Of a stretch of 63,853 nt of DNA, positions 33,803-43,347 are shown piece by piece (positions within the stretch are counted from its first letter, which is position 1; each line of letters starts with the position of its first letter). A program made the translations under genes and the position numbers. This DNA is from Proteocatella sp041738345. Its GTDB lineage: Bacteria; Bacillota; Clostridia; Peptostreptococcales; Filifactoraceae. Where the stretch lies: assembly GCA_041738345.1 (NCBI GenBank), contig JBGSPX010000036.1, positions 1-63,853 of the forward strand. The letters run 5' to 3'. The notes below the pieces were generated by a model that searched no databases, was not told where the DNA came from, and saw only the letters and a program-made list of their open reading frames with translations.

Positions 33803-34588
33803 TTACAAAATTTTACTTTTTGAGTATATATGAGGCCCATCTACAACAGGACTTTTGTATACCATAACCTCTGTATCAAAAATATGTTTTATATTAGCTT
33901 CTGTCAAGATTTGTGAAACCTCTCCAGTTTTAAAAATACTACCATTTTTTAAAAGCACTATTTCATCACTGTACATCGCTGCAAAGTTAAGATCGTGTAG
34001 TACTGCTATTACAGTTAATCCGTCTTCCAGACTTAACTGCTTTATGGTATCTAAAATATCTATCTGATACTGTGGATCAAGATTTGAAATAGGTTCATCC
34101 AAGAGCATAATATCAGGCTCTTGAGCTATAGCCTGTGCTAATATTACTCTTTGTCTTTCCCCCCCTGAAATCTCTGTAAAAAATCTATCTTTTAGATGGT
34201 CTACTTTCGTTTTTTGCATTGCAGATTCTACTATTGCTATATCCTCTTCAGTTTCCCCCTTAAAACGGTTTACATATGGATATCTTCCCATCTTTACAAC
34301 ATCATAGCAGGTAAACTCATAAGTTACATCGGTATTTTGAGGAACTACTGAAATTTGTTTTGCCATATCTCTAACCTTAATTGAATTTAAATCCTTTCCA
34401 TTTACATAGACTACATTCTTTTCTATATTTATAAGTTTAGAAATACTTTTTAAAAGTGTAGTTTTTCCAGAACCATTGGGGCCGACTATAGTTATAAATT
34501 TTCCTCTATTTATTTCTAAATTTACATTTTTTAATATCTCGTGCTTTCCAAAATTTACATTTAAATCCTTTATACTTAAGATTCCCAT
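33803..34588 (-). CDS. ABC transporter ATPase, FecE/BtuD type
   Basis: A 261-residue ATPase: Walker A GPNGSGKTT, signature ISGGERQR, Walker B MLLDEPISNLD and the switch HDLNFAAMYSDE, all as in vitamin B12, heme or ferric siderophore importers. It lies between the binding protein (2-bp spacing) and the permease (11-bp spacing), which is the standard order in such cassettes. Confidence 0.93.
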   Translation of the reverse strand: MGILSIKDLNVNFGKHEILKNVNLEINRGKFITIVGPNGSGKTTLLKSISKLINIEKNVVYVNGKDLNSIKVRDMAKQISVVPQNTDVTYEFTCYDVVKMGRYPYVNRFKGETEEDIAIVESAMQKTKVDHLKDRFFTEISGGERQRVILAQAIAQEPDIMLLDEPISNLDPQYQIDILDTIKQLSLEDGLTVIAVLHDLNFAAMYSDEIVLLKNGSIFKTGEVSQILTEANIKHIFDTEVMVYKSPVVDGPHIYSKSKIL

Positions 34589-34589
34589 A

Positions 34590-35507
34590 TTAACTCCAGC
34601 TTTCTATAGCCATTCTCATCTCTTCTATTGCTTCTACTATTCTTGGACCACCTCTACTTATTTTGGAATCATCTATCATAATATATACTCTGCCTTCCTT
34701 CACTGCTTCTAAATCCTTAAATAATTCATCTTTAGAAAGTGATTCTACAGTTTGAGCTTCTGGTGCAAAATGATTTGAAGCTATTATTCCATAAGGATTT
34801 TTTTCTATAAGCATCTCTCTACTGTAATCTGCCCAGCCTTCTACATCTCCTGCTACATTTTTCCCTCCAGCTAAAGTTATCGCTTCATCTATAAATGTAT
34901 TTTTCCCTGCAGTTTTAAATGGGTCTTTCCATACTACATAAAAGACTGATATGGGGTCTTTTGAACCTATTTTCGCCTGTATATTTGCTATATCAGATTT
35001 CATTTTTGAAACCACTTGTTCTGAATTTTTTTCATTTCCTGTAACTGTTCCTACAAGCTCTATAGATTTATAGATATCTTCTATACTGCTCGCTTCTGTA
35101 TATACAACAGTAATTCCTAAGGCTTCTAACCCTGTTCTTATATCATCTTTTGTAGAATTTCCTGCAAGCACAACATCAGGTTTTAGTTCTACTATTTTTT
35201 CTAGGTTTGCTCCTGAAAAATCACCTATTTTTTCTATACTTTTTGCAGCTTCTGGGAAATCGCAATATGTCGTAACCCCTACTAATGAAGCTTCAGCCCC
35301 CACTGAAAACACTAATTCTGTGTTAGTAGGTGAAAGCGAAACTATTCTCTTAGGTATTTCTTTTAATTCAACAGTGTTTCCTTTTAAATCCACAGTACTA
35401 ACTGCCATATCAGAATTTACTTGATCCTTATTTTGAGAATTGCTACATCCGGCAAATACTAATATTAAAACTAAAATACTTACTATTATAATGCTATGTT
35501 TCTTCAT
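34590..35507 (-). CDS. Lipoprotein substrate-binding protein, BtuF/FhuD class
   Basis: 305 residues. Lipobox VFAGC at residues 17-21, so it is anchored to the outer face of the membrane. The body has the periplasmic-binding-protein type III pattern: RIVSLSPTNTELVFSVGAEASLVGVTTYCDFP near residue 58, and LKPDVVLAG. The GVTTYCDFP segment is typical of corrinoid-binding BtuF relatives, but siderophore and heme binders are close. With cbiB elsewhere in the window, a corrinoid is a reasonable guess. No cobalamin riboswitch is visible upstream. Confidence 0.85.
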   Translation of the reverse strand: MKKHSIIIVSILVLILVFAGCSNSQNKDQVNSDMAVSTVDLKGNTVELKEIPKRIVSLSPTNTELVFSVGAEASLVGVTTYCDFPEAAKSIEKIGDFSGANLEKIVELKPDVVLAGNSTKDDIRTGLEALGITVVYTEASSIEDIYKSIELVGTVTGNEKNSEQVVSKMKSDIANIQAKIGSKDPISVFYVVWKDPFKTAGKNTFIDEAITLAGGKNVAGDVEGWADYSREMLIEKNPYGIIASNHFAPEAQTVESLSKDELFKDLEAVKEGRVYIMIDDSKISRGGPRIVEAIEEMRMAIESWS

Positions 35508-35553
35508 TTCTTATCTCCTTAAACTATCTAGAATTATATAAAATCGTCTATAT

Positions 35554-35582
35554 TATTATATCATTTTTAACTTTATATTGTA
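35554..35582 (-). promoter_or_regulatory. Promoter of the importer operon
   Basis: Minus-strand -35 TTACAA (35577-35582), 17-bp spacer, extended -10 TGATATAAT (-10 proper 35554-35559). Confidence 0.65.
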
Positions 35583-35680
35583 ACTGCAAAACCCATTCTA
35601 ATAAAAGCCTTTCATTTAATCTAAATATATTCATAATAGCGAATTTTCTGTAAAATTTTCATTTTGGGGTGAATAAATAA

Positions 35681-35709
35681 TTGACCTTTGGCATAGCATA
35701 TGATAATAT
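35681..35709 (+). promoter_or_regulatory. mgl-gal promoter
   Basis: -35 TTGACC (35681-35686), 17-bp spacer, -10 TAATAT (35704-35709). A GATAAT two bases earlier is an alternative -10. Confidence 0.55.
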
Positions 35710-35725
35710 CTAAACAAAAGGTAAC

Positions 35726-35735
35726 GTTTGCAAAC
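35726..35735 (+). promoter_or_regulatory. Palindrome GTTTGCAAAC, possible sugar-repressor operator
   Basis: A perfect 10-bp palindrome about 17 bp after the -10 box, in the sequence GTAACGTTTGCAAACAG. LacI/GalR-family operators often have such a central dyad. The matching regulator is not in the window. Confidence 0.4.
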
Positions 35736-35803
35736 AGTAATCTTTTTTTACATCAGATACATATCGTACCTGGTAGATTTAACAGACAAAAAGGAGATAA
35801 ATT

Positions 35804-36793
35804 ATGAAGAAAATACTTTCAATGATTCTTGCTTCTGTTTTAATTTTTACACTTGCAGGATGTGGTGGTTCTCAAGAAGCTGCTCCAACAGAAGAATCTA
35901 GTGGCGAGGCAGTAAAAGTAGGTGTTTGTATTTACAAGTTTGATGACAACTTTATGACACTTTATCGTCAAGAATTAGAAAGATACCTTGAAGAAGATCT
36001 TTCTGCTGATGGAGCTAAATATGATGTTACAGTTGTAGATGGAAAAAATGACCAAGCTGAACAAACTAACCAAGTTAACACATTTATTGCAGATGGTGTA
36101 GATGTACTTATTGTGAATCTAGTTCAAGCTTCTGCGGCAACTACCGTTATTGAAGCTGCTAAAGCTGCTGATATCCCTGTAATCTTTATAAATCGTGAGC
36201 CTACAGCTGAAGATTTAGCAACTTATGATAAAGCTTGCTACGTTGGTGCAGATGCTCGTCAATCAGGTACTTTCCAAGGCGAAATAATAGCTAACCTTGA
36301 AAATAAAGGAGACTATAACGGAAACGGCGTAGTTGATTATGTTATGATAATGGGAGATCCAGAAAACGTTGATGCTCAGTATAGAACTGAATTTTCTATA
36401 AAAGCACTTACAGATGCTGGACTAAAAGTAAATAAATTATTTGAGCAACGTGGAGATTGGGATCAAGCAAAAGGACAAGAACTTGCCAATACTGCCCTTA
36501 CTCAATTTGGAAATGAAGTAGATGTTATATTCTGTAACAATGATGGTATGGCACTTGGCGCAGCTCAAGCTATAGCTTCTAATGGCCGTACTGTAGGAAA
36601 AGATATTGCACTTGTTGGAGTAGATGCACTTGAAGAAGCTCAACAAATGGTCAAAGAAGGTACTATGACTGGTACTGTACTAAATGACCACATTGGCCAA
36701 GCTCACCAAGCTGCTGATGCTGCTGCTCTAGTAGTTAAAGGCGAAGCTATTGAGAAAAACTATACAGTAGATTATGTAAAAATTGCTGAGTAA
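35804..36793 (+). CDS. mglB: Galactose/methyl-galactoside ABC transporter binding lipoprotein
   Basis: 329 residues. Signal peptide with lipobox LAGC (residues 17-20). The mature part is a type I sugar-binding protein: VGVCIYKFDDNFM start, NLVQASAATTVIEAA, VIFINREP and FCNNDGMALGAAQA, as in MglB, with a Ca-loop-like NGNGVVDYVMIMGDP. It delivers galactose or glucose to MglAC. AAGGAG precedes the ATG. A hairpin after the gene probably keeps its mRNA in excess over mglA. Confidence 0.93.
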   Translation: MKKILSMILASVLIFTLAGCGGSQEAAPTEESSGEAVKVGVCIYKFDDNFMTLYRQELERYLEEDLSADGAKYDVTVVDGKNDQAEQTNQVNTFIADGVDVLIVNLVQASAATTVIEAAKAADIPVIFINREPTAEDLATYDKACYVGADARQSGTFQGEIIANLENKGDYNGNGVVDYVMIMGDPENVDAQYRTEFSIKALTDAGLKVNKLFEQRGDWDQAKGQELANTALTQFGNEVDVIFCNNDGMALGAAQAIASNGRTVGKDIALVGVDALEEAQQMVKEGTMTGTVLNDHIGQAHQAADAAALVVKGEAIEKNYTVDYVKIAE

Positions 36794-36813
36794 TCTAAAT
36801 TAATTTAGAATTT

Positions 36814-36853
36814 AAAATTGCGTGTGCTGTGCATTATAGCACACGCAATTTTT
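36814..36853 (+). terminator. Intercistronic hairpin between mglB and mglA
   Basis: A strong 14-bp stem AAATTGCGTGTGCT with its complement, followed by five Us. In binding-protein operons such a structure usually lets part of the transcripts stop after the first gene and protects its message. Confidence 0.7.
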
Positions 36854-36880
36854 AAAATACTATAAAAGGAGGACTTCCTC

Positions 36881-38389
36881 ATGTCAGAGTATCGTTTAGA
36901 AATGAGAAATATAACTAAAACTTTCCCTGGAGTTAAAGCACTAGACAATGTAACTCTAAAATTAAAACCCGGAACTGTACATGCACTTATGGGTGAAAAC
37001 GGCGCTGGAAAATCTACTTTAATGAAATGTATGTTTGGAATATATAAAATGGATAGCGGTGAAGTATATTATGAAGGCGAAAAAATAAATATAAACGATC
37101 CTATGGAAGCCTTAAATCATGGAATAGCTATGGTTCATCAAGAACTCCAACCTATTCCCGAAAGAAGTATTGCTGAAAATATATATCTTGGAAGATTTCC
37201 ATTAAAAAAAATATTGGGTATCCCTACTATAGACCATGAAAAAATGTATGAAAATACTGAAAAGCTTTTAGAACAGGTTCATATGAATTTTGACCCTAAG
37301 GCTAAACTAGCTACCTTGAGTGTATCTCAAATGCAAAGTGTGGAAATTGCAAAAGCTGTAAGTGCTGACTGTAAAGTACTTATATTAGACGAACCAACTT
37401 CCAGTCTTACCGCAAGAGAAGTCGAAGCCTTATTTAAAATAATTGAGGATTTAAAGGCAAAAGGCGTTTCTATCGTTTACATATCGCATAAGATGTCTGA
37501 AATCCTAAGAATAAGTGATGAAGTTACAATAATGCGTGATGGTCAGTATATTGGTACTTGGAATTCAAAAGAACTCAGTATAGAATTCATTATTACAAAG
37601 ATGGTAGGACGTGAATTATCAAACCTTTTTCCTAAAAGAGAAAATATTCCGGGTGAAGTTGTATTTGAAGTTGAAAATTACACTTCTATAAATCCCAAAT
37701 CCTTTAGAAATGTAAGTTTTACCCTTAGAAAAGGCGAAATTTTAGGAGTAGGTGGCCTTGTTGGCGCTCAACGTACTGAACTTATGGAAGGCCTCTTTGG
37801 AATAAGAGCTCATCATGAAGGCATTATAAAATATAAAGGTGAAGTTCAAAAAATAAATAGACCTCAAGATGCTATAAAAAAAGGTATGGCTCTACTTACG
37901 GAAGATAGACGTGCAACTGGTATTTTAGGTGTACTCTCCATAGAAGAAAATGTAGCTATATCATCACTTAACAAATATCTTGATTTTGGAATTATGTTAA
38001 ATCAGAAAAAAATAGATAAACTCGTTTATGAAAATATAGATAAACTCAGTATAAAAGCTCCAAACAGTAAAACTTTGATTCAATCTCTCTCAGGTGGAAA
38101 TCAACAAAAAGTGCTTATAAGCAGATGGCTTGCCAATGACCCAGATGTATTTATACTTGATGAACCTACGCGTGGAATAGATGTTGGCGCTAAATATGAA
38201 ATCTACTGTATAATTGCCGATTTGGCTAAAGCTGGAAAAAGTATAATTATGATAACCTCTGAGATGAGCGAACTGCTTGGAATGTCTGATAGAATAATGG
38301 TTATGTGCGATGGTAAAGTAACAGGATTTTTAGAAGGTGAAGATGCAACTCAAGAAAATGTTATGGCACTTGCTACAAAATTTGATTAA
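36881..38389 (+). CDS. mglA: Galactose/methyl-galactoside ABC transporter ATPase
   Basis: A 502-residue double ATPase. The first half has a normal Walker A (GENGAGKST) and the signature LSVSQMQ. The second has a degenerate P-loop (GGLVGAQRTEL) but an intact LSGGNQQK signature and Walker B FILDEPTRGIDVG. This asymmetry is normal for MglA/RbsA. The start follows AAGGAGG. Confidence 0.96.
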   Translation: MSEYRLEMRNITKTFPGVKALDNVTLKLKPGTVHALMGENGAGKSTLMKCMFGIYKMDSGEVYYEGEKININDPMEALNHGIAMVHQELQPIPERSIAENIYLGRFPLKKILGIPTIDHEKMYENTEKLLEQVHMNFDPKAKLATLSVSQMQSVEIAKAVSADCKVLILDEPTSSLTAREVEALFKIIEDLKAKGVSIVYISHKMSEILRISDEVTIMRDGQYIGTWNSKELSIEFIITKMVGRELSNLFPKRENIPGEVVFEVENYTSINPKSFRNVSFTLRKGEILGVGGLVGAQRTELMEGLFGIRAHHEGIIKYKGEVQKINRPQDAIKKGMALLTEDRRATGILGVLSIEENVAISSLNKYLDFGIMLNQKKIDKLVYENIDKLSIKAPNSKTLIQSLSGGNQQKVLISRWLANDPDVFILDEPTRGIDVGAKYEIYCIIADLAKAGKSIIMITSEMSELLGMSDRIMVMCDGKVTGFLEGEDATQENVMALATKFD

Positions 38390-38407
38390 TGCAGAAAGGA
38401 ATTTCTT

Positions 38408-39418
38408 ATGGATAAAGTAGCCAAAAAAAATATAGACAAAAAAGATGTAAAACGCTTTTTAGAAAATAACGCCATAATAATTTTAATGGTGGCTGTAGCG
38501 GTAGTTGTTGGAATATACAAGCCTAGTTTTGTGTCTTTTGCAAACTTCAAAAATCTTGCGCTAAATACTGCAGTAAGATTTATAATAGCCGCTGGGGTTT
38601 CTGGTTGCCTCATAACCAAAGGAACTGATTTGAGTGCAGGACGTGTAGTTGGTCTAAGTGCTTGTATTGCTGCTATTTTGCTTCAAAAAGCAGATTATAC
38701 TGATAAGTTTTATCCTCAGCTTGGAGAAATAAATATGCTTGCGGTACTTATTATTGTACTTGGGGTATGTGCTATCATCGGTATTGCGAATGGAGTAATC
38801 GTATCATTTCTTAAAGTACCTCCTTTTATTGCTACCCTTGGTATGCAAACACTTGTTTATGGAATATGCCTTGTATATACAGGTGCAAAACCTATAGGTG
38901 GGCTAACTCGAAAATATACCCTCCTTTCTACAAGTGGAATTTTAAATAATAGTCTTCCCTATATTATAATAATTGCCTTTGTCGTAGGCGTTTATATGTG
39001 GTTTTTATACAATAAAACTAGACATGGTAAGTATATGTATGCAATTGGAGGAAATGAAAGTGCTGCTGAAGTAGCTGGGGTTAATTGCAATAAAACCAAA
39101 ATCCTTATATATACTCTAGCTGCTGTATTATACGGACTTGCTGGTTTTATCCTTGCTTCAAAATCAGGTGGAGCCTCTGTAAATACTGGTATGGGATATG
39201 AACTTGAAGCTATTGCCGCCTGTACCATAGGTGGTGTATCTACAAATGGTGGAGTAGGTAGAATAAGTGGTATTTTAATCGGGGTTCTTGTATTTGAACT
39301 TTTAAAAGTAAGTCTACAGTTTATGGGCGTTGAAACTAGCTATACTTATATAGTTCAAGGTCTTGTTATAATAATTGCTGTAGCATTAGACCTTCGTAAA
39401 TATCTTGCTAAAAAATAA
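38408..39418 (+). CDS. mglC: Galactose/methyl-galactoside ABC transporter permease
   Basis: A 336-residue membrane protein with about nine to ten hydrophobic segments. TKGTDLSAGRVVGLSACIAA and the ATLGMQTLVYGI segments are typical of MglC/RbsC, and GGVSTNGGVGRISGILIGV is the conserved loop contacting the ATPase. It forms the membrane path for galactose. AAAGGAA precedes the ATG. Confidence 0.95.
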   Translation: MDKVAKKNIDKKDVKRFLENNAIIILMVAVAVVVGIYKPSFVSFANFKNLALNTAVRFIIAAGVSGCLITKGTDLSAGRVVGLSACIAAILLQKADYTDKFYPQLGEINMLAVLIIVLGVCAIIGIANGVIVSFLKVPPFIATLGMQTLVYGICLVYTGAKPIGGLTRKYTLLSTSGILNNSLPYIIIIAFVVGVYMWFLYNKTRHGKYMYAIGGNESAAEVAGVNCNKTKILIYTLAAVLYGLAGFILASKSGGASVNTGMGYELEAIAACTIGGVSTNGGVGRISGILIGVLVFELLKVSLQFMGVETSYTYIVQGLVIIIAVALDLRKYLAKK

Positions 39419-39429
39419 AGGTGAATAAT

Positions 39430-39678
39430 ATGGCTAAAAACCCAATAAGCGCTGAAGAGCTTCAAAAGCTTTCCAGCGCTTTATTTGAAAAAGAAAAAGA
39501 ATTAAAAGAAAGAGAAACCCTGCTCAATCAAAAAGAAGAGCATTATAAAAATCATAAAGAAAATTTTTATGATAAGATAAATATAAATATAAAAACTTTA
39601 GATAAAATAATTTATTTTTTATTTTTGATTCTGATAACTGTTATTTTTTTAGGTGTATATAAGGCTAATAATCCTTAA
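39430..39678 (+). CDS. Small coiled-coil, tail-anchored membrane protein
   Basis: 82 residues. The N-terminal half is a charged helix with Lys/Glu heptads (EEL-KL-SALFEKEKELKERETLL), probably a coiled coil. The C-terminal 22 residues form one hydrophobic segment (IIYFLFLILITVIFLGVY), so it looks tail-anchored. No family recognised. A GTG three codons earlier is possible, but ATG at 39430 lies six bases after AAGGTG. It is inside the galactose operon, between mglC and galK, with short gaps. Confidence 0.7.
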   Translation: MAKNPISAEELQKLSSALFEKEKELKERETLLNQKEEHYKNHKENFYDKININIKTLDKIIYFLFLILITVIFLGVYKANNP

Positions 39679-39689
39679 GGAGTGATATT

Positions 39690-40973
39690 ATGAATACTAT
39701 TGAATTTAAAGAAGCCATATTATCAGATAAACTCGATGATAAATTCGAAAAATTGTATGCATCAAATTCAGGAAATATATCTAAACAAAAAAAACGATAT
39801 CTTAAGCTTATAGAAAATTATATGGCAACTTTTGGTGATTCTCAGAATATAAGTATATTAAGCGCTCCTGGAAGAACAGAATTAGGCGGTAATCATACCG
39901 ATCATCAGCATGGCTGTGTTTTGGCAGCTTCTGTTAATTTAGATATGATAGCCTGTTGTAGTGCTAATAATACTAATACTATAAGAATTCAATCCGAGGG
40001 ATTCCCTTTTGAAGAAATCAACATCTCAAATACCGATATAATCCCTACTGAATTTAATACCTCCAAAGCTTTAATAAGAGGTATTGCCTCTGAAATAAAA
40101 AGTCTGGGTTATAAAATAGGTGGTTTTGATGCTTATGTAATGTCTGATGTCCTTACAGGCTCTGGATTATCATCTTCAGCTGCTTTCGAAATTTTAATCG
40201 GTATAATCCTGAATACACTTTTTTGTAACAAAGAAATCTCAGCTGTAGAAATTGCTAAAATAGGTAAATATGCTGAAAATGTATATTTCAATAAACCTTG
40301 TGGACTCATGGATCAAACTGCAGCTTCAGTAGGCGGAATTGTTTTTATTGATTTTAAAATGGAGCAAGAGCCTAAGGTTGAAAAAATAGACTTTGACTTC
40401 ATAGCTACAAACCATGCGCTTTGTATAATAGATACTGGTGCAGACCACGCAAATCTTACAGATGAGTACGCTGCCATACCTAAAGAAATGAAAAGTATTG
40501 CCAGTTTTTTTGGAAAAGAAGTCCTTAGAGAAGTCCCTAAAACTGAATTTTACTCTAAAATTTCAGAGCTTAGACCTAAGTTTGGTGATAGAGCGGTACT
40601 TCGTGCCATTCATTTTTTTGAAGATAACAGACGTGCTTCAGCTCAAAAAAATTCACTTTTAGAAAATGATTGGGATAAATTCCTAAAACTTTTAAAAGAA
40701 TCTGGGCATTCTTCCTTTGAATATTTGCAAAATATATATGTTTCTTCTAACTTCAAAGCCCAAGATGTTTCGCTAAGCCTTGCGTTATGCCAACATTACC
40801 TTGGGAAAAAAGGTGCGTTTAGGGTTCATGGTGGAGGATTTGCTGGAACAGTCCAAGCCTTTGTACCTATGGATATGCTTTTTGATTTTAAACATAATAT
40901 CGAAATGACCGTTAAAGAATGTCATGTACTTTCTATAAGAAAGTATGGCGGTGTAAATTTCTTAGATTTATAG
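39690..40973 (+). CDS. galK: Galactokinase
   Basis: A 427-residue GHMP kinase. N-terminal galactose signature APGRTELGGNHTDHQHG, ATP loop LTGSGLSSSAAFE (about residues 152-164), and C-terminal RVHGGGFAGTVQAF. It phosphorylates the galactose brought in by MglBAC. The start follows AAGGAG. Somewhat longer than the E. coli enzyme (382), mostly at the N-terminus. Confidence 0.95.
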   Translation: MNTIEFKEAILSDKLDDKFEKLYASNSGNISKQKKRYLKLIENYMATFGDSQNISILSAPGRTELGGNHTDHQHGCVLAASVNLDMIACCSANNTNTIRIQSEGFPFEEINISNTDIIPTEFNTSKALIRGIASEIKSLGYKIGGFDAYVMSDVLTGSGLSSSAAFEILIGIILNTLFCNKEISAVEIAKIGKYAENVYFNKPCGLMDQTAASVGGIVFIDFKMEQEPKVEKIDFDFIATNHALCIIDTGADHANLTDEYAAIPKEMKSIASFFGKEVLREVPKTEFYSKISELRPKFGDRAVLRAIHFFEDNRRASAQKNSLLENDWDKFLKLLKESGHSSFEYLQNIYVSSNFKAQDVSLSLALCQHYLGKKGAFRVHGGGFAGTVQAFVPMDMLFDFKHNIEMTVKECHVLSIRKYGGVNFLDL

Positions 40974-40985
40974 ACAGGAGGACTT

Positions 40986-42482
40986 ATGATTATCACTTAT
41001 ATAAATCATCTACTTGACTACGGCATATCAAATAAACTGATAGATGAGTATGATAGGCAGTATGTATTCAATCGCTTATTAGAGCTTTTTAAAATTGATG
41101 ACCCTAAAAATGCTGAATATGCGCCTTCTAATGTTAAGCCTGTACTTTCTACTATTTTAGAATTTATGACCGCTTACGCTACTGATAAAAAGCTTATATC
41201 TGATAGCCAAGCTTCAAAAGAGCTTTTTGACACTAAGATAATGGCTGTTTTAACGCCATTTCCAAGTAATGTGATTTCTAAGTTTAATAAGCTTTATGAA
41301 ATTTCACCTAAGCACGCTACCGATTATTTTTATGGATTTTGCAAAGTCTGTAATTATATTAGAGTAGATAGAATTGAAAAAGATATAAAATGGCAGACTT
41401 TTACAGAATATGGAAATATTGATATCACTATAAATCTTTCTAAACCTGAAAAAGACCCTCGTGATATTGCTGCCCAAAAAAATGCGGTTTCCTCAAGCTA
41501 CCCTAAATGCCTACTATGCATTGAAAATGAAGGCTATAGCGGAAGAATAAATCATCCCGCAAGACAAAATCTAAGACTTATTCCTCTTAAGTTAAATAAT
41601 GAAGCTTGGAGTTTTCAATATTCGCCATACGTTTACTATAATGAACACTGCATCGTGCTTAACAACCTTCACATCCCAATGAAAATAGATGAAAACACCT
41701 TTGTAAAATTACTGGAATTTGTCGATATATTTCCGCATTATTTTATAGGTTCAAATGCAGACCTTCCTATCGTCGGTGGTTCCATTTTATCTCATGACCA
41801 TTTTCAAGGCGGAAACTATGAATTTGCAATGGCAAAAGCTCCAATTGAAGATTGTTTTAAAATAAAACGCTTTGAAGATGTGGAGTTTGGCATAGTAAAA
41901 TGGCCTATGTCTGTTATAAGGCTTCGTCATGCAAAAAAAGAACGCCTTATCGATATAGCTTCCTTTATATTAAATAGATGGCGAAACTACACTGATAAAG
42001 AAGTTTTCATAATTGCTCATACTGATGCGCCTCATAACACGATAACTCCGATAGCTAGAAAAAAAGATGATTTGTTTGAACTAGATTTAGTACTTAGGAA
42101 TAATATAACCACAGAGGAACATACTCTTGGGGTATATCACCCACACAGTCAATATCACCATATAAAAAAAGAAAATATCGGCCTTATTGAGGTTATGGGA
42201 CTTGCGGTACTGCCATCTCGCCTAAAAACTGAACTTGAAATAATAAAAAATATACTGTTAAAAAAAGCTGAATATTGCTCAGAAATAGCTCATCATAATG
42301 ATTGGATAGCTTCTATAATGGATAAATATAAAGATATCAATAATGAAAATATAGACCTTATAATTCAAGATGAAATTGGTAAAATATTTACCTCTATATT
42401 AGCTAATGCCGGCGTATTTAAACGAGATGATAAAGGAAGGAAGGCTTTTGTAAGATTCATTGAGTCGCTTTCCTTAGAATAG
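40986..42482 (+). CDS. galT: Galactose-1-phosphate uridylyltransferase, class II
   Basis: A 498-residue protein of the Firmicute class II GalT type, longer than and unlike E. coli GalT. Seen: YPKCLLCIENEGYSGRINHPARQNLR, IVGGSILSHDHFQGGNYEFAMA with the HxH nucleophile region, and LGVYHPHSQYHHIKKENIGLIEVMG. It exchanges UMP between UDP-glucose and galactose-1-phosphate. galE is not in the window. It follows galK by 12 bp after AGGAGG. Confidence 0.95.
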   Translation: MIITYINHLLDYGISNKLIDEYDRQYVFNRLLELFKIDDPKNAEYAPSNVKPVLSTILEFMTAYATDKKLISDSQASKELFDTKIMAVLTPFPSNVISKFNKLYEISPKHATDYFYGFCKVCNYIRVDRIEKDIKWQTFTEYGNIDITINLSKPEKDPRDIAAQKNAVSSSYPKCLLCIENEGYSGRINHPARQNLRLIPLKLNNEAWSFQYSPYVYYNEHCIVLNNLHIPMKIDENTFVKLLEFVDIFPHYFIGSNADLPIVGGSILSHDHFQGGNYEFAMAKAPIEDCFKIKRFEDVEFGIVKWPMSVIRLRHAKKERLIDIASFILNRWRNYTDKEVFIIAHTDAPHNTITPIARKKDDLFELDLVLRNNITTEEHTLGVYHPHSQYHHIKKENIGLIEVMGLAVLPSRLKTELEIIKNILLKKAEYCSEIAHHNDWIASIMDKYKDINNENIDLIIQDEIGKIFTSILANAGVFKRDDKGRKAFVRFIESLSLE

Positions 42483-42490
42483 GAGCTCTT

Positions 42491-43297
42491 ATGGACAGTC
42501 AAAATACCTCTAAATCTAAAAAAATATACAAGATTTTATTCTATATTTTATTAATTATATCGATTTTATTAAGCGTAAGTATATCTTTTAACGTTTACAG
42601 CAGATATGCTGCTAGAAAAGATTTTGAGGTTTTGCGATACGAAAAACCTAAAGTTCCAAAGCTTACTCAAGAAATTCCAACAGAAAATCTTGATGATAAG
42701 CTTACTGTAATTCAAATTGAGGATAAATCTAAAACAGGTATGTTAAACTCACTAAAACAAAAAAATCCTGATACTATAGCTTGGCTAGAAATCCCAGGTA
42801 CTAAAATAGATTATCCCATTATGCAAAGTACTGATAATAACTTTTATCTTCGTAAAAATTTTAATAAAAAGTATAATATTGCAGGAAGTGTTTTTGCAGA
42901 TTATAGAAATTCCAGAGATTTTAAAGACCAAAATACCGTTATTTATGGTCATAATATGAAAGATGGTTCAATGTTTTATGATGTAACCTTACTCAAAAAT
43001 CAAGATTTTTTCAATAAATATCATAAAATTTATGTAACTTTGGATAATAGGCTTTTAGAGTACACGATATTTTCCGTATATGAGACTAAAAAAGATTACA
43101 ATTATCGTGAGCCTAAATACGATGAACTTTACTTTGAAACTCGCTTAGGCGAATTTAAAAGAAAGTCTCTTGTAGCTTCAAATGCGAAAGTAGATACTGA
43201 AAGTAATATACTAACCCTATCCACCTGTAGCTATACTTTTAACGATGCACGCCTTGTCGTTCATAGTGTCCTTACATCTATCGTTGAATACCAATAA
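42491..43297 (+). CDS. srtB: Class B sortase
   Basis: 268 residues: an N-terminal membrane anchor (about 9-33) and the sortase domain with His in VIYGHNMKDGSMF, Cys in LSTCSYTF and Arg in DARLVVHS. The layout and the long insert before the Cys fit SrtB rather than SrtA. It cuts a sorting signal on exported proteins and links them to peptidoglycan. It starts eight bases after galT with its own AGGAG, so it is expressed with the galactose genes. The convergent next gene encodes a protein with an NPQTA-type signal, its likely substrate. Confidence 0.93.
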   Translation: MDSQNTSKSKKIYKILFYILLIISILLSVSISFNVYSRYAARKDFEVLRYEKPKVPKLTQEIPTENLDDKLTVIQIEDKSKTGMLNSLKQKNPDTIAWLEIPGTKIDYPIMQSTDNNFYLRKNFNKKYNIAGSVFADYRNSRDFKDQNTVIYGHNMKDGSMFYDVTLLKNQDFFNKYHKIYVTLDNRLLEYTIFSVYETKKDYNYREPKYDELYFETRLGEFKRKSLVASNAKVDTESNILTLSTCSYTFNDARLVVHSVLTSIVEYQ

Positions 43298-43330
43298 AAA
43301 AGTTGCTCCTTTTTATAGGAGCAACTTTTT
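43296..43330. terminator. Bidirectional terminator between srtB and the surface protein
   Basis: A 14-bp stem AAAAAGTTGCTCCT with its complement and a 6-nt loop, with A and U runs on both sides. Confidence 0.9.
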
Positions 43331-43347
43331 GAATTATGCTCTTCAAT

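Noticed and set aside
35508..35803. Cobalamin riboswitch upstream of the binding-protein gene
   Set aside because: I looked for the B12-box GCCACTG core on both strands of this gap and did not find it.
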